64,000 nt of DNA from Humibacter ginsenosidimutans (GCF_007859675.1 NZ_CP042305.1:1116001-1180000); one strand, 5' to 3'; positions 1 to 9,775 are shown, numbered from the stretch's first letter. Notes: generated by a model not told the origin, from the sequence alone. Made by a program: numbers and translations.

Positions 1-83
1 ATCTGCACGGCCTCCATCTCGGGGAACGCGGCGGCCAACCGGTCGGAGAGCGCGTAGGGAAGACGGATCTCGTAACGCTTCAC
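1..83 (-). CDS. N-terminal part of an unidentified small protein, cut by the window edge
   Basis: An open frame runs off the left edge from a GTG start at 83. The visible product begins VKRYEIRLPYALSDRLAAAF and has 27 complete codons. An AGGGGG stretch at 90-95 lies about 7 bases before the GTG and works as a ribosome binding site, which supports this start. Too little is visible to assign a family. The gene follows the LuxR-type regulator gene on the same strand, separated from it by 86 bases, so cotranscription is possible. Confidence 0.5.
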   Translation of the reverse strand, partial: MKRYEIRLPYALSDRLAAAFPEMEAVQ

Positions 84-169
84 GTCGCACCCCCTGGACC
101 GTGAATCAAGGGTCGCTCATCGCCGATCCCGACGCGTCACCTCGCGCGGGTGATTCACCGTCGGGCCGC

Positions 170-2731
170 TCAGATGAGCCCGAGTCGCTGCGCCGTGTTG
201 ACCGCCTCACTGCGATCCGAGACGCCCAGCTTCTGGTAGATGTTGCGCAGGTGCGTCTTCACCGTGTTCACGCTCAGCGTGTGCCGCCGTGCGATCTCGG
301 CCACTGACTGGTGCACCGGAAGCTCGAGAAGAATGTCGCGCTCCTTCGGCGTGAGAGACTCGATCACCACCTGGTCCGCCTTGATCGCCACGGTCTGCCT
401 CGGCGCGAGCGCGGCGATGCGCCTTGCGTCGTCTTCGAGGTGACCGAACCGGCCGAGCCTCGCCGTCACCAGCGCCAGCCCGTCGGCAGACGAGGCGAGG
501 AACGGACGAGTGATCCGGTACCGCACGGCGAGTTCCACCGCGCGCTGGGTGAGCGCATCCGCCTCCGTGCTGCGGCTCCCGTCGTCGGCGAGACGTGCGA
601 GCAGGAGCGTGGCCGTGACGAACGATGCGGGATGCCACGCGCGTTCAGTGGCCCTGGCATCCTCGATCTGGCGTGCCGCCGGCTCCGTGCTCCGCATCGG
701 CGCGCTCAGCAGAAAACGCACGATGGCCGCCTCGAGGCTCTCCGGCCCCAGCACCGAGCTGACGAGCTCCGCCGTCTCCTTCGCCCGTGCACGGCCGTCG
801 AGGCCGAGCCGCGTCGCGACCAGTCGCGGGGCGGCCAGCGCGAGCGTGCGCGGGATGTACACCGCGGTCTCGCGCATCAGACGTTCCGCCTCGTCGAGCC
901 AACGGCGCGGGTTCTGCTCCGTGTCGATCGCCACGAGCAGCTCGAGGATGCGAGCGGTGGCGCTCAGCTCCGGATCGAGACCGAGCGGATCGGATGCCGC
1001 CACCTCGCCGCCGCGCTCGTCGCCGTCGATGCACCGCAGGTATCTGCGCGTGGCCGCGACCACCTCGACACGTCGCCGCACCCTGTCGCGCGGTGCGGAG
1101 GTGAAGCGATCCGCTGCTTCGGCGAGACGGTCCTCGAGCACCACCGCTTCGTCCCAGCGGCCGAGGTCGCTCAGAATGCCGATGGACATCTCGCTCGCGA
1201 CGAGGAACAGCCAATCAAGGCCGGCGCGGTGCGCCGACACGCGAACGTCGCGCAGCACGCCGTTGGCCTTCTCCGAGTCGCCGATCCTGGCCAGCAGCCA
1301 TCCCTCGGCTGTGGCGCAGAGCAGATCGAGGCCGAGGCTCGCGCCGCGCTCCCGAATGGCCACGGCGTCCGAGAGCTGGGATGCGCCGGCGAACGAACGG
1401 CCGTCACGCGCCTCGACGAAGCAGCGCACGGCATCCAACGCGACGGTCCAGGCGTCGGTCGACGGGGAATGCTCTTCGGCCGCCGCACGATCGGCGAGCG
1501 AGAGAAGGTGCCTCGCCCCTCTCGGATCGGCGAAGGTGGGCGCGTCCATCAGCAGGCGCAGCACGAGCGCGACGAGCGGCTCTCCCGCCTCCGTCGAGAA
1601 GCGGCCGAGCGCCGTCGCGATCAGACGGCTGCGACCTGCCAGGGCCAAGTCGAGTCCGACCCGCGAAAGCTGGTCGGTCAGCACCGCGCAGTCTCCGGAG
1701 TCGATCGCCTGCTGCAGGGCGTCGGCTGCATGCTCGTGAGCTGCGAACCAGTCGGCAGCTGTCGAGTGAGCGCGCACCGCTTGCGCCGGGCTCGTCCTGC
1801 GCGCTTCCGCCTGGAGAAACGCGAGCAGCACCGGATGAAAGCGGAAGACCTGCGCATCCTCGGTGAGGAGAGCGTTCGTCATGGCGACGCCGTGCAGAAC
1901 CTCGGCGATGTCCGCGCGGCCGCCGAGCAGCGCTGCGAGGTCGAACGGCACCTCGTGACTCACGGCCACCGACGTGAGGGCTCGGCGTGTCTCCTCGTCG
2001 AGACCCGCAAGCACCTCGGAGATCAGAAAGTCGGCGATGGCGTCGTCGTTGCCGCTGAACTCCTCGACAGCAGCATCGGCGTCCGCGCTACGGGCGAGCC
2101 ACGGCATCGCGAGGGCGATCGCTGTCGCCCATCCCCCGGTGCGCTGCACAAGAGCCTCAACTGCACCGTCGTGCAGCTGCACGCTCTCCCGCTCCGCGAG
2201 CGCACGCACGTCGTCGGCGTCGAACGCGAGATCCTCCGTGCGCAGTTCGAGGAGACGGCCGGATGCCTGCAGGAACGCGAGTCCGGACACCGGCTGGTAG
2301 CGGCCGGCGACCACCACGCGCACGCGATCGCATCCCTCGTCGAGCACCCACGACAACGCAGCCTTCGCCCGGGCAGACGCGATGCGGTGCGCGTCGTCGA
2401 CGAACAGCACGATGCTCTCGCGGCTGCGCTTGAGCTCGGCCACGGTTTCGGGCAATGCAGAGCCCTGCACCCAGCGCACGGTCTCACCGCGGCGCTCCAG
2501 CAGTCGCGCCCACCTCGCCATGAGCACGCTCTTGCCCGCTCCGGCGGCCGCCCACATCGCGATCGCGGTGCGTTCGCCCCTCACCAGTTGTGTCAGCGGG
2601 TGGTCCAAGCGCGGACGGGCGATCTCGAAGAGGCTCTCGCTCGGCGCCACTCCGGATGGCCGCCGCACGCGCTGTCGCGGTGCCGACGTCGGCACCGCTG
2701 AAAGAGGAGGTCTTTCGACGGCTGTTGACAT
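170..2731 (-). CDS. LAL-type LuxR family transcriptional regulator with AAA ATPase domain
   Basis: This 853-residue protein is a large ATP-binding LuxR (MalT-like) regulator. The Walker A motif AAGAGKSV lies near residues 62-69 and a Walker B-like IVLFVDDAH near 107-115. A long helical, TPR-like middle region follows. The last 65 residues form a LuxR helix-turn-helix with LTPKERDILLEL and SVNTVKTHLRNIYQKLGV. In this family ATP and an inducer switch DNA binding; the ligand cannot be read from sequence. The ATG at 2731 is preferred over an upstream in-frame start at 2761 because a GGGGGG ribosome site sits just before it. It is transcribed away from the two small membrane-protein genes, which it could control. 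Confidence 0.88.
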   Translation of the reverse strand: MSTAVERPPLSAVPTSAPRQRVRRPSGVAPSESLFEIARPRLDHPLTQLVRGERTAIAMWAAAGAGKSVLMARWARLLERRGETVRWVQGSALPETVAELKRSRESIVLFVDDAHRIASARAKAALSWVLDEGCDRVRVVVAGRYQPVSGLAFLQASGRLLELRTEDLAFDADDVRALAERESVQLHDGAVEALVQRTGGWATAIALAMPWLARSADADAAVEEFSGNDDAIADFLISEVLAGLDEETRRALTSVAVSHEVPFDLAALLGGRADIAEVLHGVAMTNALLTEDAQVFRFHPVLLAFLQAEARRTSPAQAVRAHSTAADWFAAHEHAADALQQAIDSGDCAVLTDQLSRVGLDLALAGRSRLIATALGRFSTEAGEPLVALVLRLLMDAPTFADPRGARHLLSLADRAAAEEHSPSTDAWTVALDAVRCFVEARDGRSFAGASQLSDAVAIRERGASLGLDLLCATAEGWLLARIGDSEKANGVLRDVRVSAHRAGLDWLFLVASEMSIGILSDLGRWDEAVVLEDRLAEAADRFTSAPRDRVRRRVEVVAATRRYLRCIDGDERGGEVAASDPLGLDPELSATARILELLVAIDTEQNPRRWLDEAERLMRETAVYIPRTLALAAPRLVATRLGLDGRARAKETAELVSSVLGPESLEAAIVRFLLSAPMRSTEPAARQIEDARATERAWHPASFVTATLLLARLADDGSRSTEADALTQRAVELAVRYRITRPFLASSADGLALVTARLGRFGHLEDDARRIAALAPRQTVAIKADQVVIESLTPKERDILLELPVHQSVAEIARRHTLSVNTVKTHLRNIYQKLGVSDRSEAVNTAQRLGLI

Positions 2732-2929
2732 GCAATCCCCCCGGAATACCAACGGTTCCACCCTACTGGTGAGCGCCGCTCACGTACATGGCACCAAGGC
2801 GATTCGGCGGTGCACTATCACCCGAATGAGGTGTCGCCCCACCCGGCCCCTGCGGCTTGACTATCAGGCGACCGCGAGCCTCGCGGCGTGTCGTGTTGCG
2901 CCCGACCGCGCACGGAAAGGGAAATCACC

Positions 2930-3316
2930 ATGAGTTTCTGGGACAACTTCTGGAATGTGATCTGGGTCATCTTCTGGAGCTTCGCGTTCATCTCTTACCT
3001 GTTCGCCCTGTTCGCGGTCGTCGCCGACCTGTTCCGCGACCGCAAGCTGAACGGGTGGTGGAAGGCGCTGTGGATCATCTTCCTGATCTTCGTGCCGTTC
3101 CTCACCGTGCTCGTCTACCTGATCGCGCGCGGTCGGGGCATGGCGGAGCGCAGCGCCAAGGAGCAGAAGCAGGTTCAGGACGCCACCGACAGCTACATCA
3201 AGCAGGTCGCGGGCGCCTCGCCCGCCGACGAGATCGCCAAGGCCAAGGCACTGCTCGACGCCGGCACCATCACGCAGGCCGAGTACGACTCGCTCAAGGC
3301 CAAGATCCTGGCCTGA
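2930..3316 (+). CDS. small membrane protein with PLDc_N-like and SHOCT domains (paralogue 1)
   Basis: A 128-residue protein. The N-terminal half has two hydrophobic segments (about 8-35 and 45-70) joined by a charged turn with LNGWWKALWIIFLIFVPFLT, typical of the phospholipase D nuclease N-terminal (PLDc_N) membrane domain. The C-terminal 30 residues (DEIAKAKALLDAGTITQAEY) form a SHOCT short helical hairpin. No catalytic residues are present, so a structural or anchoring role is likely. The ATG at 2930 has GGAAAGG 7-13 bases upstream, and an in-frame start at 2888 has no such site. A second copy begins 13 bases downstream, so the two form a tandem operon. Confidence 0.8.
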   Translation: MSFWDNFWNVIWVIFWSFAFISYLFALFAVVADLFRDRKLNGWWKALWIIFLIFVPFLTVLVYLIARGRGMAERSAKEQKQVQDATDSYIKQVAGASPADEIAKAKALLDAGTITQAEYDSLKAKILA

Positions 3317-3329
3317 CCGGAGAATCGAC

Positions 3330-3707
3330 ATGCCGTTCTGGAGTCTCATGTGGGTGTTGATCGACACCCTCTTCTTCGTCGCCTATCTGGTGGCCGTGTT
3401 CTACATCCTGTGGGACCTGTTCTCGGACTCGACGCTGAACGGGTGGTGGAAGGCGGTGTGGGTGATCTTCCTCATCTTCGTGCCGTTCCTCACCGCCCTG
3501 GTCTACGTGATCGCGCGTGGCAGGGGAATGGCCGAGAGGGCGCAGCGCCGCCGTGGCGTCGTGCCCGAGGACGACTCGTACCGACCCCGGGCCTCGGCGA
3601 ACCCGGCCAGTGACATCGCACGGGCGAAGGAGTTGCTCGACTCCGGGGCGATCTCGCAGGGCGAGTTCGACGCGATCAAGAACAAGGCGCTCACCGGGCG
3701 ATACTGA
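3330..3707 (+). CDS. small membrane protein with PLDc_N-like and SHOCT domains (paralogue 2)
   Basis: A 125-residue paralogue of the preceding gene. It shares the LNGWWKA-VWVIFLIFVPFLT membrane block, the IARGRGMAER loop and a C-terminal SHOCT hairpin (DIARAKELLDSGAISQGEF). The linker between the two domains has diverged and is rich in Arg and Pro. The ATG lies 13 bases after the previous stop, with GGAGA as ribosome site. The pair looks like a local duplication kept as two diverged subunits, perhaps of one membrane complex. Function is unknown. Confidence 0.8.
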   Translation: MPFWSLMWVLIDTLFFVAYLVAVFYILWDLFSDSTLNGWWKAVWVIFLIFVPFLTALVYVIARGRGMAERAQRRRGVVPEDDSYRPRASANPASDIARAKELLDSGAISQGEFDAIKNKALTGRY

Positions 3708-3732
3708 GCACCCAGGCGCGACCTCGACACGA

Positions 3733-3768
3733 CGGGCGGGGCGGGATCGATGATCTCGTCCCCGCCCG
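3733..3768 (+). terminator. GC-rich hairpin after the SHOCT gene pair
   Basis: A 9-bp perfect stem, CGGGCGGGG at 3733-3741 with CCCCGCCCG at 3760-3768, encloses an 18-base loop 25 bases after the stop codon. No U run follows, as is common for actinobacterial terminators. Confidence 0.45.
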
Positions 3769-3822
3769 CCGCCGTCTGCGCCGTGCTTGCCGCACCGGGT
3801 TCCGTCATCATGAGATGTATTG

Positions 3823-3841
3823 TTAGGTGAAGCTAACTTTT
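3823..3841 (+). promoter_or_regulatory. DtxR/MntR-type metal box upstream of the Nramp transporter
   Basis: The 19 bases TTAGGTGAAGCTAACTTTT match the DtxR/IdeR consensus TTAGGTTAGGCTAACCTAA at 14 positions, including both TTAGGT and GCTAAC half sites. The box ends about 20 bases before the mntH start codon, a position suited to repression. Regulation by a manganese- or iron-loaded DtxR-family protein is inferred. Confidence 0.65.
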
Positions 3842-3861
3842 CTCGAAGACAGAGGCGGGCG

Positions 3862-5127
3862 ATGACGCGAGAGACCGTGACCGACTCGGGCACGGGCATC
3901 CACGCGAGCACTGTTCCCGAGCGCCGTCTGCTCTGGTTGATCGGCCCGGCGTTCGTCGCGGCCATCGCCTATGTCGACCCCGGCAACGTCGCAGCGAATC
4001 TCACGGCGGGTGCCGAATTCCGCTACCTGCTGGTCTGGGTGCTCATCGCAGCCAACGTGATGGCCGTGATCGTGCAGTACCTCTCCGCGAAGCTCGGCAT
4101 CGTCACGGGGCGCAGCCTCCCCCAACTGCTGGGAGAGAGGATGCCCCGAGCCGGCCGCCTGCTCTACTGGGCGCAGGCCGAGATCATCGCCGCAGCCACC
4201 GACCTGGCCGAGGTCATCGGCGGGGCGCTCGCCCTGCAGATTCTGTTCGGGCTCCCCCTGCTGCTCGGCGGCGTCATCGTGGGCGTCGTGTCGATGGGCA
4301 TCCTGGCCGTGCAGTCCCGACGAGGACAGCGCACCTTCGAATTCGTCATGATGGGGCTGCTCGCCGTGATCACGATCGGATTCGTCTCCTCGCTCGTGGT
4401 GAGCCCGGTGGATTGGGGCGCAGCGGCCGCCGGCGTCGTGCCGCGGTTCGAGGGCGCGCGATCGGTGGTGCTCGCCGCCGGCATGCTCGGTGCGACGGTC
4501 ATGCCGCACGCCGTCTACCTGCATTCGACGCTCGCGCTCGACAGACACGGCGTCTCCCCCGACGCGCCGACGACGCGCCGCCTGCTGCGCGCCAACCGCT
4601 GGGATGTCATCCTCGCCCTCATCGTCGCCGGGTCGGTCAACATCGCGATGCTGCTGCTCGCGGCGGCGAGCCTGCCGGGGGTGTCCGGAACCGACAGCAT
4701 CCAGGGCGCCCACGCCGCGATCACCCAGAGCCTCGGACCCGTCGCGGGTGTCGTCTTCGGCATCGGGCTGCTCGCCTCCGGTCTCGCCTCGACGTCGGTG
4801 GGGTGCTACGCGGGCGCGTCGGTGATGTCCGGCCTGCTCCACGTGCGAGTGCCGATGCTCCTCAGGCGCGTGGTGACTCTCGCGCCCGCGCTCATCGTGC
4901 TGGCGTTGGGCGCAGATCCGACGTGGTCTCTCGTGGTGAGCCAGGTGGTGCTGAGCGTCGGCATCCCGTTCGCCGTCGTGCCGCTCGTGTGGCTCACTTC
5001 TCGCAGGGAGACGATGGGCCAGTTCGCCAACCGCCTCGGTCTGCGAATCGCGGGAATCGTGTGCGTCGTGGCGATCATCGCCCTGAACGGCGCGCTGATC
5101 GTGCTCACCGCCATCGGGCAGGCATAG
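3862..5127 (+). CDS. mntH: Nramp-family divalent metal (Mn/Fe) transporter
   Basis: A 421-residue integral membrane protein of the Nramp family, which brings Mn(II) or Fe(II) into the cell with protons. The first membrane helix carries the metal-binding DPGN motif (residues 39-42, in AYVDPGNVAANL). Helix 6 carries the matching MPH motif (about 214-216, in GATVMPHAVYLHS). About eleven hydrophobic helices are visible, the usual number. The ATG at 3862 is chosen because GAGG lies 7 bases before it; an upstream TTG overlaps the DtxR-type operator and is unlikely. The operator suggests repression when metal is plentiful. Mn is the more likely substrate because the MPH motif is intact, but Fe cannot be excluded. 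Confidence 0.87.
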   Translation: MTRETVTDSGTGIHASTVPERRLLWLIGPAFVAAIAYVDPGNVAANLTAGAEFRYLLVWVLIAANVMAVIVQYLSAKLGIVTGRSLPQLLGERMPRAGRLLYWAQAEIIAAATDLAEVIGGALALQILFGLPLLLGGVIVGVVSMGILAVQSRRGQRTFEFVMMGLLAVITIGFVSSLVVSPVDWGAAAAGVVPRFEGARSVVLAAGMLGATVMPHAVYLHSTLALDRHGVSPDAPTTRRLLRANRWDVILALIVAGSVNIAMLLLAAASLPGVSGTDSIQGAHAAITQSLGPVAGVVFGIGLLASGLASTSVGCYAGASVMSGLLHVRVPMLLRRVVTLAPALIVLALGADPTWSLVVSQVVLSVGIPFAVVPLVWLTSRRETMGQFANRLGLRIAGIVCVVAIIALNGALIVLTAIGQA

Positions 5128-5130
5128 GGC

Positions 5131-5136
5131 TACTAT
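5131..5136 (+). promoter_or_regulatory. -10 box (TACTAT) of a leaderless transcript
   Basis: TACTAT ends 6 bases before the GTG start at 5143, the usual spacing when transcription begins at the start codon. No ribosome binding site is present, in agreement with leaderless translation. Confidence 0.55.
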
Positions 5137-5142
5137 CGGCGG

Positions 5143-5529
5143 GTGCCCACCGTGCGACGAAGCCTGACGGACGCCCAGCGACGCGAGTTCCGCGACGCGC
5201 TCAATGCGCGTCGGCAGGAGATGCTCGCCAGACAGGGACGAGTGGACGCGTCGCTCAGCGATGCGCGCGAGGCGCGATCAGGCGGCCAGGCCGACGACGA
5301 GCACGATCCGGAAGGCCCGACGATGGCCGCCACGTGGTCGCAGCTGACCGGTCTGCACGACGATCTCGAGGTCGAGCTCACCGAGATCGACCACGCGCTC
5401 TCCCGCATCGAAGCGGGAACGTACGGGGTGTGCGTGAACTGCGGCAAGCCGATCGGCGTCGCACGGCTGCGCGCGCGGCCCTATGCCGAGCTGTGCATCG
5501 ACTGCGCGAAGGCGGTCGAGTCGCACTGA
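5143..5529 (+). CDS. TraR/DksA family zinc-finger protein
   Basis: A 128-residue protein. The helical N-terminal half is followed by a four-cysteine zinc finger (CVNCGKPI, then CIDCAK, about residues 98-121). This is the DksA/TraR arrangement, whose members bind in the RNA polymerase secondary channel and tune transcription, often with ppGpp. The acidic tip pair that defines classical DksA is not evident, so the effect on polymerase is uncertain. The gene begins with GTG 15 bases after the transporter stop and has its own -10 box, so it can be expressed separately. Confidence 0.82.
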   Translation: MPTVRRSLTDAQRREFRDALNARRQEMLARQGRVDASLSDAREARSGGQADDEHDPEGPTMAATWSQLTGLHDDLEVELTEIDHALSRIEAGTYGVCVNCGKPIGVARLRARPYAELCIDCAKAVESH

Positions 5530-5578
5530 CGCCGGCCGTACGGACCGTTCACGGATCCTGCGCTCAGCACGCTCGTGC

Positions 5579-7036
5579 TCACGCGCCGAGCGAGAGATCC
5601 GGCTCGGCCGCGATGCCGAATTCGTGTCGCAGCGCCCGACGCGCCGCGTTCCAGCCTGCGAGCCCGTGCACGCCGGGGCCCGGTGCCGTCGACGCCGAGC
5701 AGAGGTAGACGCCGCGCAGCGACGTGCGCCACGGGTCGGGTCCGAAGGTGGGTCTCGCGACGAGCTGGCCGAACGACACCGCGCCGGAGGCGATGTCTCC
5801 CGCCACGTCGTTCGGGTTGCGCGCCGCGAGCTGTGCGGCACTCTGGCTCGCGCTCGCGACGACGGTGTCGCGGAATCCAGGGGCGAACCGTTCGATGCGC
5901 GACACGATGGCCTCGGTCGGGTCCTCCCCCGAGCCTGCCGGCACGTGCGTGTACGCCCACAGCACGTGGCGGCCGGGGGCGCGCTCGGGATCGACGAGCG
6001 TCGGCTGCGCCGTGAGCACGTACGGATGCTCCGCATATCCGCCGGCGGCGACCTCCCGCTCCGCCCGCACCTGTTCGTCCCTGCTGCCGCCGACGTGCAC
6101 CGTCACGACGTCGCGCAGTTCATCGTTGCGCCACGGCACCGGCTCCGACAGCACGAAGTCGGCTTTCGCCGCGGCGTTGCCGTAGCGGAACCGACGGTAG
6201 GAAGAAGGACGCGTCAGGCGACCGCCGGCAAGGCCGACGAACGCGCGGGGCGTGACATCCAGCATCGTCGCCCTGGCGGGCGGGAGATCGTCGAGGGTCC
6301 TCACCCACGTCCCGGTCTCGATGCGTCCGCCGTGCGCGAGCAGGTCGTCGGCGAGCGCCGCGGTGATCGCGCCGCTCCCGCCGCGGGGCACCGGCCAACC
6401 TCCGAGATGGGCGAACGCGGCCAGGGCCAGGCCCGGCGCGGCTGAGCCGAGCGACGGCATCCGCTGGATCGTGTGCGCGAACACCCCGGTCAACAACGCC
6501 GCCGCCTCGTCGGTCTCGAAGACGTGATCGGCGAACGCCGTGCCGTGCTGCAGCGCTCGCAGACCGAAGCCGGCGAGCGCGAGCGGATGCCGTGGCATCC
6601 GCACCAGAGACCCGTCGAGCATGCCGCGCAGGGCGCGCCCGTCGTCGCGCAGCAGGGGGCCGAACAGTCGTCGCCACGTCTCCCCGTCCGCCGCCAGGCG
6701 GTCCGCAGTGCGTTCCAGGTCACGGTAGGCGATGGCCGCACGCCCGTTCTCGAGAGGATGCCCGTACGAGATCTCGGGAACGACCAGTTCGACGCGGCGG
6801 TCCAGCTCGAATCGACGGAAGAACTCACTGGCCAGAGCCATCGGATGCACCGCCGAGCACACGTCGTGAACCACGCCAGGCAGGGTCAGCTCGGCCGAGG
6901 AGCATCCGCCGCCGATGCGGTCCGCACCCTCGTACACGACCACCTCGAGCCCGGCGCGGGCCAAGGTGACCGCCGCGGCCAGCCCGTTCGGGCCCGACCC
7001 GACGATCACGGCGTCACGCACGGTCGAACTCGCCAT
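5579..7036 (-). CDS. phytoene-desaturase-like FAD-dependent NAD(P)/FAD oxidoreductase
   Basis: The product has 485 residues and opens with a Rossmann dinucleotide motif ([20 protein letters not shown]) followed by an acidic strand end ([12 protein letters not shown]), the FAD-binding start of the amine-oxidase/phytoene-desaturase superfamily. The C-terminal FAD motif [20 protein letters not shown] is also intact. Members oxidise or saturate hydrophobic or amine substrates; the substrate here is unknown and no carotenoid genes lie nearby. The ATG at 7036 gives the usual N-terminus ([13 protein letters not shown]). An in-frame ATG at 7060 would add eight residues. The gene is convergent with the DksA-like gene and divergent from the copper operon. 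Confidence 0.8.
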   Translation of the reverse strand: MASSTVRDAVIVGSGPNGLAAAVTLARAGLEVVVYEGADRIGGGCSSAELTLPGVVHDVCSAVHPMALASEFFRRFELDRRVELVVPEISYGHPLENGRAAIAYRDLERTADRLAADGETWRRLFGPLLRDDGRALRGMLDGSLVRMPRHPLALAGFGLRALQHGTAFADHVFETDEAAALLTGVFAHTIQRMPSLGSAAPGLALAAFAHLGGWPVPRGGSGAITAALADDLLAHGGRIETGTWVRTLDDLPPARATMLDVTPRAFVGLAGGRLTRPSSYRRFRYGNAAAKADFVLSEPVPWRNDELRDVVTVHVGGSRDEQVRAEREVAAGGYAEHPYVLTAQPTLVDPERAPGRHVLWAYTHVPAGSGEDPTEAIVSRIERFAPGFRDTVVASASQSAAQLAARNPNDVAGDIASGAVSFGQLVARPTFGPDPWRTSLRGVYLCSASTAPGPGVHGLAGWNAARRALRHEFGIAAEPDLSLGA

Positions 7037-7197
7037 CTGCCCGCATGCGTCTCCCGTCATCGGCGTGGACCCGCGCTTGTCGCTTCCACAGTAACGCGGC
7101 GGCCGAGGCACCTGTGGATGTCGACGGCAGACGGCATCGTCGCTCACGACGTGCGCCTCTGGCAGACACTTCCGGACTGCTCGCGGCGACTCCGCAG

Positions 7198-7211
7198 TAC
7201 CCCCTGGGGTA
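7198..7211 (+). promoter_or_regulatory. CsoR-type copper operator overlapping the copZA promoter
   Basis: TACCCCCTGGGGTA contains a perfect 6-2-6 inverted repeat (TACCCC/GGGGTA), the core of operators bound by the copper-sensing repressor CsoR. It overlaps a TATAGT -10 box at 7210-7215, so a bound repressor would block polymerase. No csoR gene is visible in this window, so the repressor must be encoded elsewhere. Confidence 0.65.
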
Positions 7212-7265
7212 TAGTGATCATGTCGCGGCAACCGCTCGCGGCGCCCGTCAGGTGAGGAGCTCTTC

Positions 7266-7475
7266 ATGATCACGACCACGTTCCGCGTCACCGGGATGTC
7301 CTGCTCGCACTGCGAACACGCGGTCACCGACGAGGTCGCGAAGATCGACGGCGTCACGGGCATCGACGTCTCGGCGCAGACCGGCCTGCTGGCCGTGGAC
7401 AGCGACGGAGCGGTCTCGGACGAGGCCGTGCTGCGCGCCGTCGACGAGGCCGGATACTCCGCGCTGCGCGCGTGA
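7266..7475 (+). CDS. copZ: copper chaperone, heavy-metal-associated (HMA) domain protein
   Basis: A 69-residue single HMA domain with the metal motif GMSCSHC near residue 10 and a typical ferredoxin-like length. CopZ proteins bind Cu(I) in the cytoplasm and pass it to the export ATPase. The ATG follows GAGGAG by 7 bases. The ATPase gene starts 7 bases after the stop, so the two are cotranscribed, and the operator upstream points to copper induction. Confidence 0.9.
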   Translation: MITTTFRVTGMSCSHCEHAVTDEVAKIDGVTGIDVSAQTGLLAVDSDGAVSDEAVLRAVDEAGYSALRA

Positions 7476-7482
7476 GCCGATC

Positions 7483-9711
7483 GTGAAGCGCGTCGCTCCC
7501 GCCGCGGGGGCCATAGCATCCACCGTCGATCTCGACATCGGCGGCATGACGTGCGCCTCGTGCGCCGCCCGCATCGAGAAACGCCTGAACCGGCTCGACG
7601 ACGTGCAGGCCACCGTGAACTTCGCCACGGAGACGGCGACCATCGCCGTACCGGCCGATTACGACGTGCAGCAGCTGATCGCCGAGGTCGAGAAGACCGG
7701 ATACACGGCGATGCTCCCCGAGCCCTCCAATCCCGGGCGCACAGCGCCCGACGCGGAGCTCGCGTCCCTTCGGCGCCGGCTCATCGCTGCGACCGTGCTG
7801 ACCGTCCCGGTCGCCGTCGTCTCGATGGTCCCCGCCCTGCACTTCGGGTATTGGACGTGGGCCGTCGCACTGCTCGCCACGCCCGTCGTGGTGTGGTCGG
7901 CCTGGCCGTTCCATCGGGCCGCCGCGATCAACGCGCGACACGGCGCCGCCACGATGGACACGCTCGTGTCGATCGGCGTGAGCGCCGCGTATCTCTGGTC
8001 GATGTTCGTGCTGATCAGCTCAGCGGCGACCGGGGTCACGCTCGCCTCGACCGACATGGATGCCGCCGGCCACCTCTACTTCGAGGTCGCGTGCGTGGTC
8101 ACCACGTTCGTGCTCGCCGGACGCTACTTCGAGACACGGGCGAAGCGCAGCACCGCCTCGGCGCTGCACGCCCTGCTCGAGCTCGGTGCGAAGTCGGTCA
8201 CCGTGCTGCGCGACGGGGTCGAGCACCTCATGCCGGTCGAGAAGCTGGCGGTCGACGATGAATTCGTCGTGCGGCCCGGCGAGAAGATCGCCACCGACGG
8301 CCGGGTCGTCGACGGCAGCAGCGCCGTGGACACCTCGATGGTCACCGGCGAGTCCGTACCCGTGGAGATCGGTCCCGGCGACGGCGTCGTCGGCGCCACC
8401 GTCAACGTCGGCGGCCGTCTCCTGGTGCGCGCCACACGCGTGGGGGCCGACACCCAGTTGGCGCAGATGGCGCGGCTCGTGACCAGAGCCCAGTCCGGCA
8501 AGGCCGACGTTCAACGGCTGGCCGACCGGGTGAGCGCGGTCTTCGTGCCCATCGTGATGGGCATCGCCGTCGTGACGCTCATCGGGTGGCTCGTCGCCGG
8601 CCCGCCTGCGACCTCCGCGTTCACCGCCGCCGTCGCGGTGCTCATCATCGCCTGCCCGTGCGCGCTGGGACTCGCCACGCCGACGGCGTTGCTCGTCGGC
8701 ACCGGCCGCGGGGCACAGCTCGGCATCCTGATTCGCGGGCCGGAGGTGCTCGAGTCGACACGCGCCGTCGACACCGTCGTGCTCGATAAGACGGGCACGA
8801 TCACGACGGGCCGCATGATGCTCGCAGACCTGACCGCCGACCGCACCGATGAGACGACTCTGCTGCGGCTCGCGGGCGCCGTCGAGGCCGCTTCCGAGCA
8901 CCCGATCGCGCGCGCTGTCGCGGAGGCAGCTCGCCGCGAAGGGGCTTCTGGACCCGGCGAGGTTCCGACCGTTGCGTCGTTCCAGAGCGACGGCGGGCTG
9001 GGCGTGCACGGCGTCGTCGACGGCACGCTCGTCATCGTCGGTCGGCCTTCGTACGTGGCCGAGTGGGCGATGCCGCTCAGCGCGCGGCTGGAGGATGCGC
9101 GACGTTCGGCGGAGCTGGCCGGTGCGACGGCGGTGGCCGTCGGGTGGGACGGGGCGGCGCGGGGCATCCTCGTCGTCTCCGACACCGTGCGGCCCACGGC
9201 AGCCGAGGCGGTGCGCCGGCTGCGAGCGCTCGGTCTCCGACCCGTGCTGCTCACCGGCGACAACGAGGCGGCGGCTCGCAGCGCCGCCACCGCGGTCGGC
9301 ATCGATGACGTGGTGGCTGGAGTGCTGCCACAGGGCAAGGTCGACGAGATCACGCGCCTGCAACGCGCAGGCCGCGTCGTGGCGATGGTCGGTGACGGCG
9401 TCAACGACGCTCCCGCCCTCGTCGCCGCCGACCTCGGCATCGCCATGGGCACCGGGACGGATGCCGCGATCGAGGCTGCCGACCTCACTCTCGTGCGGGA
9501 CGACGTGCTGGCTGTCGCGGACGCCATCAGGCTGTCCCGACGCACGCTTCGCATCATCAGGGGCAACCTGTTCTGGGCGTTCGCGTACAACGCGGCGGCG
9601 ATCCCACTGGCCGCGTTCGGGATGCTCGGACCGATGATCGCGGGTGCCACGATGGCGTTCTCGAGCGTGTTCGTGGTGAGCAACAGCCTGCGGCTGCGGA
9701 GCTTCAGGTGA
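7483..9711 (+). CDS. copA: copper-translocating P1B-type ATPase
   Basis: A 742-residue P-type ATPase that exports Cu(I) using ATP. Visible elements in order are an N-terminal HMA domain with GMTCASCA (about residues 21-28), paired membrane helices, the phosphatase TGES motif, the CPC ion-binding motif in [13 protein letters not shown] (about 390), the phosphorylated DKTGT (435), the HP nucleotide site (SEHP) and GDGVND (637). All catalytic residues are intact and the length is normal. The start is GTG with a poor ribosome site, 7 bases after copZ, which suggests translation coupled to the upstream gene. Confidence 0.93.
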   Translation: MKRVAPAAGAIASTVDLDIGGMTCASCAARIEKRLNRLDDVQATVNFATETATIAVPADYDVQQLIAEVEKTGYTAMLPEPSNPGRTAPDAELASLRRRLIAATVLTVPVAVVSMVPALHFGYWTWAVALLATPVVVWSAWPFHRAAAINARHGAATMDTLVSIGVSAAYLWSMFVLISSAATGVTLASTDMDAAGHLYFEVACVVTTFVLAGRYFETRAKRSTASALHALLELGAKSVTVLRDGVEHLMPVEKLAVDDEFVVRPGEKIATDGRVVDGSSAVDTSMVTGESVPVEIGPGDGVVGATVNVGGRLLVRATRVGADTQLAQMARLVTRAQSGKADVQRLADRVSAVFVPIVMGIAVVTLIGWLVAGPPATSAFTAAVAVLIIACPCALGLATPTALLVGTGRGAQLGILIRGPEVLESTRAVDTVVLDKTGTITTGRMMLADLTADRTDETTLLRLAGAVEAASEHPIARAVAEAARREGASGPGEVPTVASFQSDGGLGVHGVVDGTLVIVGRPSYVAEWAMPLSARLEDARRSAELAGATAVAVGWDGAARGILVVSDTVRPTAAEAVRRLRALGLRPVLLTGDNEAAARSAATAVGIDDVVAGVLPQGKVDEITRLQRAGRVVAMVGDGVNDAPALVAADLGIAMGTGTDAAIEAADLTLVRDDVLAVADAIRLSRRTLRIIRGNLFWAFAYNAAAIPLAAFGMLGPMIAGATMAFSSVFVVSNSLRLRSFR

Positions 9712-9775
9712 ACGAGGCGGCGAGGCGGAAGCGGCGCACGTGACGTCGTGCTCGTCGAGGGTGGAGACTGAAGTC

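Noticed and set aside
311..2701. A 796-codon plus-strand open frame
   Set aside because: Antisense shadow of the LAL regulator; Arg/Glu/His-rich with no domain and no ribosome site.
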